Source: Seinonella peptonophila
GTDB taxonomy: Bacteria > Bacillota > Bacilli > Thermoactinomycetales > Thermoactinomycetaceae
Length of the DNA stretch: 64,000 nt
Reading direction: 5' to 3'
Assembly (NCBI RefSeq): GCF_900129355.1
Contig: NZ_FQVL01000014.1
Location: 1-64,000 of the forward strand
The translations under genes and the position numbers were made by a program. The notes beneath the pieces are model-generated. The model did not search any database. It was not told the origin of the DNA and was given only the letters and a program-made list of their open reading frames with translations. Below, one piece after another: positions 10,367 to 18,096 of this stretch. Positions within the stretch are counted from its first letter, which is position 1; every line of letters begins with the position of its first letter.

Positions 10367-12037
10367 TTGCGCCGTTATTTATTGAGCTTGCTCGCCGTTT
10401 GTCTTATTGGTTTGGCAATTTACCAATATTATCAACCAGTCTCAATCGTTGATGTGATTACAAATGAGAAGTTGGAAATAGCCGCTGATAACTTGAATAA
10501 GCGGCATCCAATGAAGACGTTAGAGCTTTCTGACTATGCAAAAAGTCAGGGGGTTACTTTGCAGAGCCCCCTATATCAACAATTCGCAACAAATCAAGTT
10601 GTTAATCTCCAAGGAAGAATTTCCCTGCCGAAGCAGTATCCTACACAGTTTGTATGGGTGCAAATCGATTATAAAGGTACAGAATCAAAAGCAGATTTTT
10701 TACAGACTTTTCATTATTACATTCCAATAAAAAATGATCAGTTTCAGCAATCGTTAACCCTTCAGGCAGGCAAGGGTGAGTATCAAGTTACCGTTCGCAT
10801 GCCTTCCAATGAGAAGAAGGAAAAGTTTTATACACTTACTTCATTTGAAGTGACAAATGTAAACCCAGAAATAAATCGTGAAATTAGCTATAACCTGAAA
10901 GGACGAGAGAGTCAGCTACAATTATCCAAGCCTGCGTTTGGTTTAGTCAAAACGAGTCGATTGGTGCAGATTTCAGGTAGCATCAAGGAAAAACAGTTAC
11001 TTGTGCAGTTAAGAAAAGGTGATCAGGTCTGGAGAAAAACATATGCTGTACATGATGGAAGGTTTGACGAATCGATTCCATTGTTGTATGGCGATGGAAT
11101 TCATGAAGTAAAATTGATGGTACCTGATCATAAGAAAGCAGGGTACTTTGTCGAAGGAGCCCTCTTCTATGTGCAAAATACGTCGCCACAAGTGTCAAAA
11201 CCAATTGAATATACACGACTTTATTATGAGAAAGGAATCCGTCTAACGAACCCTTTGTCAAGTGGTGATCAAGCAGACCTTACGTATCCAATTGCAGGCA
11301 CGATTGACCCCAGTAAGCCGGGGACTGACCAGATCAATCATGTAGTGGTTCAGACAGAAAAAGGAAAAGAGAAAGCGACCTACTTTATACCTGTTCATCA
11401 GTATCGTTTCGATGGTAACTTTTGGTTTCGGTTTGGTCCAGGCACTTATCGTGTTATTCTCTATATACCTGATGCGTCAACTACAAACCGGGATTATTTC
11501 CGATTTCTTGGTGTTGCCAGTTTTCAGGTTACCAGTCATGTGTTGACTGATCAACGAGATTTGTTGCCTAGTCGAGGTATCCAATCCGATAATCCGCAAA
11601 TTTACCAATTAGCAAAACAGGTCACCCAAGGTGCCAAAACTGATTATAAAAAAGCGCGGAAAATTTATGACTATGTAGCAACAATGATGACTTATGATAT
11701 GTATAAGCTCCGGCATAATAGCTTTGCTTGGGATGATAGCGCACTAAAGTCGCTTCAGGAACGAAAAGGTGTCTGCCAAGATTATGTGTTCTTAGCCATT
11801 GCCATGTTACGATCCCTTGATATCCCTTCACGATTTGTAGAAGGTGAAGCAGGAAATCAACGACATGCATGGGTTGAAGTAAAGATAGGGGATCATTGGA
11901 TCAGTATGGACCCCACCTGGGGATCTGGTTATATTACACCAAACGGGAAGTTTGTAAAGAAGTATGATTCAAATTATTTTAATCCTAGTAAAAGATATTT
12001 AAATAAAACGCATAAGCGAACTGGGGTTGTCTACTGA
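10367..12037 (+). CDS. membrane-anchored transglutaminase-like domain protein
   Basis: An exported protein with an N-terminal signal-anchor (LLSLLAVCLIGLAIYQ) and a C-terminal transglutaminase-like/papain-like domain. The catalytic triad is visible: Cys in KGVCQDYV (near residue 468), His in QRHAWVEV (near 503) and Asp in SMDPTWG (near 517). The central 350 residues are beta-rich repeats with two similar segments (around VNPEINREISY and TSPQVSKPIEYTR), perhaps two Ig-like domains. It likely acts outside the membrane as a protease or crosslinker on wall or protein substrate; the substrate is unknown. TTG start with AAAGGA 11 nt upstream. It follows ligA, where Bacillus has the camS/yerH lipoprotein. 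Confidence 0.85.
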   Translation: MRRYLLSLLAVCLIGLAIYQYYQPVSIVDVITNEKLEIAADNLNKRHPMKTLELSDYAKSQGVTLQSPLYQQFATNQVVNLQGRISLPKQYPTQFVWVQIDYKGTESKADFLQTFHYYIPIKNDQFQQSLTLQAGKGEYQVTVRMPSNEKKEKFYTLTSFEVTNVNPEINREISYNLKGRESQLQLSKPAFGLVKTSRLVQISGSIKEKQLLVQLRKGDQVWRKTYAVHDGRFDESIPLLYGDGIHEVKLMVPDHKKAGYFVEGALFYVQNTSPQVSKPIEYTRLYYEKGIRLTNPLSSGDQADLTYPIAGTIDPSKPGTDQINHVVVQTEKGKEKATYFIPVHQYRFDGNFWFRFGPGTYRVILYIPDASTTNRDYFRFLGVASFQVTSHVLTDQRDLLPSRGIQSDNPQIYQLAKQVTQGAKTDYKKARKIYDYVATMMTYDMYKLRHNSFAWDDSALKSLQERKGVCQDYVFLAIAMLRSLDIPSRFVEGEAGNQRHAWVEVKIGDHWISMDPTWGSGYITPNGKFVKKYDSNYFNPSKRYLNKTHKRTGVVY

Positions 12038-12314
12038 GCAAAGAAGGACGTAAAAGTTACACCTACTTACGAATAATTTTTTAAGTGAATATGGATACAA
12101 ATTTATGATATATCCCTTATAATAATGTAATATTCTCTTCGATGTAATGTAATATTGCTGTAACTTTTCCAAAAAAGAACGCACGTATGAGATGAGTTTA
12201 AGCTATAATGTTGGAGTATATGATGACAGAGTCATTGCAGGGAATTATTTATTAATCAAAGAAAATCGGATTAAATATAGTGTTTGGACTGTAAGGTCAG
12301 GAGGTTTCGAACGA

Positions 12315-14975
12315 ATGGATGATTTTCAAAGAGGAAGTAATCCACTCAGCCCGCTTCCCGCTCGACGACAAACAAAACGTGTGGGCAGATCGAGTGGAAA
12401 AGGAGGAGGGGGCGGATTTCGCAGGCTATTTAACTGGAAGTGGCTTTTGCTGGTTCTGCTCACTACAGTACTCCTGATCATCGGTGGCTGTTCAGCTCTC
12501 TTGATGCAAGGACAGACTATTGATCTGGATAAGATGGGCAAAATTGACTATTCTTCGACCATTTATGATAAGAATGGGAAGCCCGTCACTAAAGTTGGTA
12601 AAGAGATGCGTGAGTTTGTAAAAATTAGTGATATAGAGAAGGTAAATCCAGGATTACCTGAGGCTTTTGTGAAAGTGGAAGATGCTCGTTTTTATGAACA
12701 TACAGGTGTCGACTATTATGGTCTTTTGCGTGCCGTCTGGGAGAATATCAAAAGTGTAGGTTCTCAGGGTGCTAGTACGATTACAATGCAGGTAGCTGGG
12801 AACGTGATCTTAGAAAACCGGGAAAAGAAATTTTCACGGAAAGCAGCCGAGATCGCAACAGCATTTAACTTGGAAAAAAAGTACAATAAAAAGCAAATAT
12901 TAGAAGCCTATATTAATTATATCGCCTTTGGTAACGGCATGTATGGAATTCAAATGGCTTCTAAATTTTACTTTGGAAAAGATGTTACAAAGGATAAGTT
13001 AGAGCCACATGAAATCGCTTATTTAGCAGGATTGCCAAAAGCACCATATACTTATAACTGTTTTAGCCAAAAGAAGAAAAAACGCGATAAAGCATTAGTA
13101 CGACGCAATGTTGTATTAGGAGAAATGGCAGAAGATTATATTCGTCCTCCAATCATTACAAAAGAGCAATTGGAGAAAGAGAAAGCAATGCCATTAGGCT
13201 GTAAGCCAGAAGCAAAAGAGAAAGTATTAAAATCAGCGAAGTTATCCGATAAATTTGCTGCCTATAAGGAAGTCTTAGTTCAGGAAATCATCGAACGTTA
13301 TGGCATTCCTGAAAATGACATTGCAAGTAAGGGATATCGTATCTATACAGGACTTGACCCGAAAACGCAGATGAAGACATCCGATATCTTAAAGCAAGAT
13401 AGTATATATAAAAACCACAATGATCTAGATGGTGGTTCGATTACACTTGATCCGAATACAGGATTGATTGCTGCTGTTGGTGGAGGAAGGAAATATGTAG
13501 GACGAGGTTTCCTTAATCAGGGTGCTGAGGTCAAGGTGCAGCCAGGTTCCTCTATTAAACCCCTTACCGTTTATGGACCTGCCGTTGAGGAATCAGATGG
13601 GAAAGTAAACGAAAACTCGATTCTACAAGATACACCGATTCAGATTGGTAGTTGGAAGCCGAAAAACTCTCACGGTGGTCCCAAAGGGCCTGTCCCAATG
13701 ATGGAAACGGTGAAGAATTCGTTGAATTTAAGTACGATTCATCTATTAAAAGAAAAAGTAACGCTGCCTAGTGCATATCGCTATGCACAGAAGTTTGGAC
13801 TACAGCCTAAACCGAACGATGAATCATATGCTCCAATGGCGTTAGGTGGTTTAACAGATGGTGTTTCAGCGATTCAGATGGCACAAGCATATTCAGTTTT
13901 CGTTAACAAAGGGGAAATGATTGAAGCACATACGGTGGCCAAGATCACAGTAGATACTGATCGTTCAGATGAATGGACAGAAATTGCACCTAAGCGTGAG
14001 CCTAAGAAGGAGCAGATCTTCAAGAAGAAAACGGCTTACTATATGACACGGATGTTAAAAGAGGTTATCAACTCGGGTACAGGAACGGCGGCAAAACTGG
14101 GTGATGGTCGTCCGGTTGCTGGGAAGACTGGTACTACCAATAGTGGGAAAGAGGCTTATTTTGTCGGTTATACGCCTCAATATGTAACAGCATCCTTTGT
14201 CTATAACACAGGGAAAGATAAGAATGATCATATCGCCCTGTCTGGTGGGAAGTACCCAGCAGTAATGTTTAAGGAAATTATGGATGCAGCTCACAAAGGT
14301 TTACCAGTGAAAAACTTTGATTCCTGGGGTATCGAAGATCCACCAGTTCCATATCAACTAAAAGGTCCAGCGCTTAGTGGACACTTTGATGCAGGTCAGA
14401 AAGCGATTGTGCTGAACTGGTCAGCAGGTCCAGCAGGTCGTGTCACTTATGAGATCTTCCGCGATGGACAGTCAATCGGGCAAACATCAAGTAATAGCTT
14501 TGTTGATCCTAACATTGATGTACCAAATGGTGGAATCTTAGGTGCTATCTTTGGCGGTAAGTCGTATAAGTACAAGGTTGTTGCGACAGATACACAAACA
14601 CAGGAAAAAGCGGAGTCAAATGAGCTAACTGTCAAAGTTGAAAAAGGTGGAGATAACCAAAATCAACCACCTGATTGTTCCAAACCGGAGAATGCAAGTA
14701 AACCAGAGTGTCAAAATCAACCCCCTGACTGCTCTAAACCTGAGAATATGGGCAAACCTGAATGTCAACATCAAGATAATGGCAACCAGGGAAATCAGGG
14801 AGATCAAAATAACAACGGTAACACCAATAATGATGGCGGCATCTTTAATAATCATGGTGGCGACCAAAACGGCAATAACAATGGTAACAACAACGGACAA
14901 AACAATAACAACAATGGCAATGGCAATGGACAAAACAATAACGATAATGACGATGGCGGCATGTTCCCTGGATAG
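12315..14975 (+). CDS. ponA: class A penicillin-binding protein (PBP1a)
   Basis: A bifunctional peptidoglycan glycosyltransferase/transpeptidase. It has a basic cytoplasmic head, a membrane anchor (WLLLVLLTTVLLIIGG), and a GT51 domain with catalytic EDARFYEHTGVD and the following STITMQV segment. The transpeptidase motifs are S412xxK in PGSSIKP, SLN and AGKTGTTN. A fibronectin type III-like domain and a long Asn/Gly/Asp-rich tail follow, as in Bacillus PonA. Before the Asn-rich tail stand two 18-residue Cys-containing repeats. The upstream in-frame extension (from 12192) has no ribosome site; AGGAGG 10 nt before ATG 12315 fixes the start. About 886 residues. Confidence 0.95.
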   Translation: MDDFQRGSNPLSPLPARRQTKRVGRSSGKGGGGGFRRLFNWKWLLLVLLTTVLLIIGGCSALLMQGQTIDLDKMGKIDYSSTIYDKNGKPVTKVGKEMREFVKISDIEKVNPGLPEAFVKVEDARFYEHTGVDYYGLLRAVWENIKSVGSQGASTITMQVAGNVILENREKKFSRKAAEIATAFNLEKKYNKKQILEAYINYIAFGNGMYGIQMASKFYFGKDVTKDKLEPHEIAYLAGLPKAPYTYNCFSQKKKKRDKALVRRNVVLGEMAEDYIRPPIITKEQLEKEKAMPLGCKPEAKEKVLKSAKLSDKFAAYKEVLVQEIIERYGIPENDIASKGYRIYTGLDPKTQMKTSDILKQDSIYKNHNDLDGGSITLDPNTGLIAAVGGGRKYVGRGFLNQGAEVKVQPGSSIKPLTVYGPAVEESDGKVNENSILQDTPIQIGSWKPKNSHGGPKGPVPMMETVKNSLNLSTIHLLKEKVTLPSAYRYAQKFGLQPKPNDESYAPMALGGLTDGVSAIQMAQAYSVFVNKGEMIEAHTVAKITVDTDRSDEWTEIAPKREPKKEQIFKKKTAYYMTRMLKEVINSGTGTAAKLGDGRPVAGKTGTTNSGKEAYFVGYTPQYVTASFVYNTGKDKNDHIALSGGKYPAVMFKEIMDAAHKGLPVKNFDSWGIEDPPVPYQLKGPALSGHFDAGQKAIVLNWSAGPAGRVTYEIFRDGQSIGQTSSNSFVDPNIDVPNGGILGAIFGGKSYKYKVVATDTQTQEKAESNELTVKVEKGGDNQNQPPDCSKPENASKPECQNQPPDCSKPENMGKPECQHQDNGNQGNQGDQNNNGNTNNDGGIFNNHGGDQNGNNNGNNNGQNNNNNGNGNGQNNNDNDDGGMFPG
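14661..14768 (+). repeat. tandem 54-bp coding repeat with paired cysteines in the PBP tail
   Basis: Two consecutive 18-residue units, NQPPDCSKPENASKPECQ and NQPPDCSKPENMGKPECQ, differ at only two residues. Each has two Cys separated by ten residues. They lie between the fibronectin-like domain and the Asn/Gly-rich tail, on the outside of the cell. Confidence 0.85.
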
Positions 14976-14985
14976 TGAAAACAGA

Positions 14986-15018
14986 AGCACTTCTTCTTAA
15001 TGAAGGAGTGCTTTTTTT
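14986..15018 (+). terminator. intrinsic terminator after ponA
   Basis: AGCACTTCTTC/GAAGGAGTGCT stem (one wobble pair) with a 5-nt loop and seven Ts following. Confidence 0.9.
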
Positions 15019-15101
15019 GTTCTAAACATGACGACACATAACATAAACTAGGACAAACTTGGTTTCTCAATGGTCATAAACAAAGGGTTGGAGGGTATAT
15101 T

Positions 15102-16142
15102 TTGAAACGCTGGATGTTAGCTTTCCGGATCGGATTTACGTATATTGGTACAGTTGTTGGGGCTGGTTTTGCTTCAGGGCAAGAGATATACCAATTTTTC
15201 AGTGTATTCGGCAAATATAGTTTATGGGCCATTTTGTTAGCTGTATTTCTATTTGCTTGGCTAGGAACGCGAATGATGATGATTGGCGCTCGTTTAAATG
15301 CTTCATCATATCAAGAATTTAATCATTATTTATTTGGAAATCGCTTTGGAAAATGGATGAATGGATTTGTCGCGGTCATCCTGTTTGGTGTGATCACAGC
15401 CATGCTCTCTGGAACAGGAGCGCTAGCAAAGGAACAATTAGGACTCTCTTTTCATATTGGGGTTTGGATCACGATTGGGTTAGCATTTTTAGTCATTTTA
15501 AAGGGAATGGATGGCATACTCTCTATTAATTCCCTTGTTGTGCCTTTTATGCTTTTTTTTACATGTTTGATTGGCATTCAAAGTTTACAGGCTCCCGGAT
15601 GGTCTGAAATTTTCCATCTACCAGTGGTAAATCGAGATGGGCATTGGATGTTATCTGCTGTTTCCTATGTTGCGTTTAATTTAGCGATGTCGCAAGCTGT
15701 ATTGGTGCCGTTGGGTGGCGAAATTCAGGATGCAAAATTACTTCGACTGGGAGGTTGGATTGGCGGAGTTGGTTTAGGGATTATGCTTTGGATTAGCAAT
15801 ATAGCAATGCAATTGCGATTTGAAGATATCCGTTCTGTAGAAATTCCAATGGCTGTTGTAATCGGAACACTTGGTGTATGGATTAAATACTTTTTTCTAG
15901 CAGTGATGTGGGGAGAGATTTTTACCACATTGATTGGAAATATATATGGCCTAGCTGCATATTTAAGACAAATTTGGGGGCTGAAAGAGATGACGTGGAT
16001 TTGTTTCATCTTCATTAGCACTTATTTTTGCTCATTAGTTGGATTTCCTGTATTGATTAGTTACTTATATCCATTCTTTGGCTATCTTGGATTTATGGTT
16101 TTATTACTACTGATCGTTCGTCAAAAACCTGTACGATGTTAG
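15102..16142 (+). CDS. YkvI-family integral membrane protein
   Basis: A polytopic membrane protein of 346 residues with about ten hydrophobic segments. The N-terminal signature YIGTVVGAGFASGQEIYQFF resembles the first transmembrane helix of APC/NSS-fold transporters and is characteristic of the YkvI family. It is probably a transporter of amino-acid-like or other small solutes; the substrate is unknown. The TTG start is supported by GGAGG 7-8 nt upstream, with no competing ATG before the signature. The next gene begins 18 bp downstream with its own strong ribosome site, so the two are probably one transcript. Confidence 0.82.
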   Translation: MKRWMLAFRIGFTYIGTVVGAGFASGQEIYQFFSVFGKYSLWAILLAVFLFAWLGTRMMMIGARLNASSYQEFNHYLFGNRFGKWMNGFVAVILFGVITAMLSGTGALAKEQLGLSFHIGVWITIGLAFLVILKGMDGILSINSLVVPFMLFFTCLIGIQSLQAPGWSEIFHLPVVNRDGHWMLSAVSYVAFNLAMSQAVLVPLGGEIQDAKLLRLGGWIGGVGLGIMLWISNIAMQLRFEDIRSVEIPMAVVIGTLGVWIKYFFLAVMWGEIFTTLIGNIYGLAAYLRQIWGLKEMTWICFIFISTYFCSLVGFPVLISYLYPFFGYLGFMVLLLLIVRQKPVRC

Positions 16143-16160
16143 AGATAGGGGAGGAGAAGA

Positions 16161-16643
16161 ATGGCAATTTTCATCTCAATTGTAGTTGCTTATTTACTCG
16201 GTGTCCTTCCCTTTGAATACCTATGGCGGTATTATTTTTGGCCTAATCCTATATGGTTATGGATTATTAATTGTGCAAAGGGCGTTGCTGCCGTTCTTTT
16301 TGCTTGGTTTTATGTAGGTCCAATCGTTGCCTACTTTTGTGCAATTGTAGTTGTGATCGGGCATATGTATCCATTTTATTCTAATTATAGTCGCTCTGGT
16401 TTAATGGTTGCGACGGGCGCCTTGATTATTTTAAGCCCGATAATCTTGATTATTGCCTATGCTGTCTTTCTCCTCAGCCTACTCGTTTTTCGCCGCCCAC
16501 AACTTTCGCTATCATTGGCAGTAACTGCTTTTTTCATTTTCTCAATCGTCATGGCAACCAGTTTAACATTATGGTTTCTCTTTTTTATCTTAGGTATTTT
16601 TCTATGCTCCCGCTCACTCGTGAAAGGGTGGTTTCCACGTTAA
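16161..16643 (+). CDS. PlsY-like membrane protein lacking the acyltransferase motifs
   Basis: A small integral membrane protein (160 residues, about five transmembrane segments). Its outline follows glycerol-3-phosphate acyltransferase PlsY: AYLLGVLPFEYL at the start, NCAKGVAAVLFAW in the middle and VVIGHMYPFYSNY before a conserved-looking VATGALIIL. The PlsY substrate motifs are gone: the GSGNxGATN segment after the first helix is deleted, and the GGKG motif reads SRSG. It is unlikely to transfer acyl phosphate. What it does now is unknown. A GGGGAGGAGA ribosome site precedes ATG. It sits between the YkvI-like permease gene and hen1. Confidence 0.6.
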   Translation: MAIFISIVVAYLLGVLPFEYLWRYYFWPNPIWLWIINCAKGVAAVLFAWFYVGPIVAYFCAIVVVIGHMYPFYSNYSRSGLMVATGALIILSPIILIIAYAVFLLSLLVFRRPQLSLSLAVTAFFIFSIVMATSLTLWFLFFILGIFLCSRSLVKGWFPR

Positions 16644-16716
16644 GCATACTTACTCTAGCGACGCGAAATGCGAGTATGATATCATTTTAGAAACAGATAA
16701 ATAAAGAGGCGAGAAC

Positions 16717-18096
16717 ATGTTATTAACCATTACATATACGGGTCAGTCAGCGGATGATCTTGGTTATTTGTTGCATAAAAACCCTACTCGTGTACAAGAG
16801 TTTTCTTTATCATTTGGAAAAGCATTTGTTTTCTATCCTGTGGTGAAAGAGGAACAATGTACCGTAGCGCTTACGCTTGATTTAGATACAATCGGATTAT
16901 TGCGTAGACAAAAACAAGAGCAGCTCCAATCGTTGCAACATTATGTGAATGATCGCCCTTATGTGATGTCCTCTTTTTTTAGTGTGGCGATTGCGCAAGT
17001 CTTTGGAACAGCCTTAAATGGACGCTGTCAGGAAAGACCTGAGTTAGTGGATCAACCACTTGCACTGGAGGCTACGTTATCTGTTGTCTCTTCTCGTGGC
17101 GGAGAAGAATTGTTACGGAAGTTATTTGAACCATTAGGATATGATTGCCAACTTGAAAATATACTGCTTGACCCTCATTTTCCTGAGTGGGGACAGAGTT
17201 CTTATTTTCGCCTTCATCTCAAACAGAAAATTTGTCTAAAAGATTTATTATCACATCTCTATGTTTTATTACCTGTGTTAGATCGAAATAAGCATTATTG
17301 GGTTCAGCAGGATGAGCAGGAGAAGTTATTGCGTCATGGTGAGCAGTGGTTAGTCTCCCATCCAGAACGAAAGCTAATCGTCAGGCGCTATTTAAAACGT
17401 CGTAATCTGGCAGAACCGATCATAGAAGCTTTGGAGCAACATGGAAATCAAGCACCAGAACCAGCAGTAACAGTGTCAAATGAGGAAGAGAAAGTGCCGC
17501 TTAATCGGCTTCGTTTGCGTGCTGTAACAGAAGAGCTGACTGCTGTTCAGGCAAAGAAAATTCTTGATCTAGGCTGTGGCAGTGGAAAACTGATCCAACA
17601 TCTTCTGCGAAAGCAAGTTGGAGAAAAAATAATAGGTGTTGATCCAGCTTATTCTGTATTAACAATTGCAAAAAATCGTCTGAAAAAGATTGAAACAAAG
17701 GCAATGGTAGAACTCGTTTCGGGGTCTGTCTTTTACCGTGATGATAGGTTACGGGATTTTGATGCCGCGGTTTTGATGGAAGTGATTGAACACTTGGAAC
17801 CCAACCGACTGCGAGATATGGAAGAAGTTTGTTTCTCATATCTTCGTCCACGTCTTTTTATCGTGACAACGCCAAATCAAGAGTATAACGTGATGTATTC
17901 AGGTTTGGAGGCTGGTGAATATCGTCATGGTGATCATCGCTTTGAGTGGACACGGGCGGAGTTTCGAGCTTGGGCGGAGCAAGTCTCAAAACGCCATCAA
18001 TATGAGCTGCGTTTAACAGGAATAGGTGAAGAAGCAAAAGATGTTGGACAACCAACCCAAATGGCGGTCTTTTATTTGCAGGAGGATAGAAACTAA
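16717..18096 (+). CDS. hen1: 3'-terminal RNA ribose 2'-O-methyltransferase Hen1
   Basis: The bacterial Hen1 of the Pnkp/Hen1 RNA-repair complex. It methylates the 2'-OH of the 3' end at the break before ligation, so the repaired RNA (typically ribotoxin-cleaved tRNA) resists recleavage at the same site. The N-terminal half (to about residue 240) is the Hen1 N-domain that activates the Pnkp ligase. The C-terminal half is the methyltransferase: SAM loop ILDLGCGSGK (near 284), metal-binding EVIEHLEPNRL (near 356) and VTTPNQEYN followed by GDHRFEWTRAEF. At 459 residues it is full length. AGAGGCGAG precedes ATG. Its stop overlaps the pnkp start by one base (TAATG), implying translational coupling. 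Confidence 0.94.
   Translation: MLLTITYTGQSADDLGYLLHKNPTRVQEFSLSFGKAFVFYPVVKEEQCTVALTLDLDTIGLLRRQKQEQLQSLQHYVNDRPYVMSSFFSVAIAQVFGTALNGRCQERPELVDQPLALEATLSVVSSRGGEELLRKLFEPLGYDCQLENILLDPHFPEWGQSSYFRLHLKQKICLKDLLSHLYVLLPVLDRNKHYWVQQDEQEKLLRHGEQWLVSHPERKLIVRRYLKRRNLAEPIIEALEQHGNQAPEPAVTVSNEEEKVPLNRLRLRAVTEELTAVQAKKILDLGCGSGKLIQHLLRKQVGEKIIGVDPAYSVLTIAKNRLKKIETKAMVELVSGSVFYRDDRLRDFDAAVLMEVIEHLEPNRLRDMEEVCFSYLRPRLFIVTTPNQEYNVMYSGLEAGEYRHGDHRFEWTRAEFRAWAEQVSKRHQYELRLTGIGEEAKDVGQPTQMAVFYLQEDRN

Noticed and set aside
12192..12314. In-frame 41-codon N-terminal extension of the penicillin-binding protein
   Set aside because: No ribosome site, composition unlike a PBP head, and a strong site precedes ATG 12315.
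14625..15000. Long frames on both strands over the Asn-rich PBP tail
   Set aside because: They are shadows of the low-complexity coding sequence.
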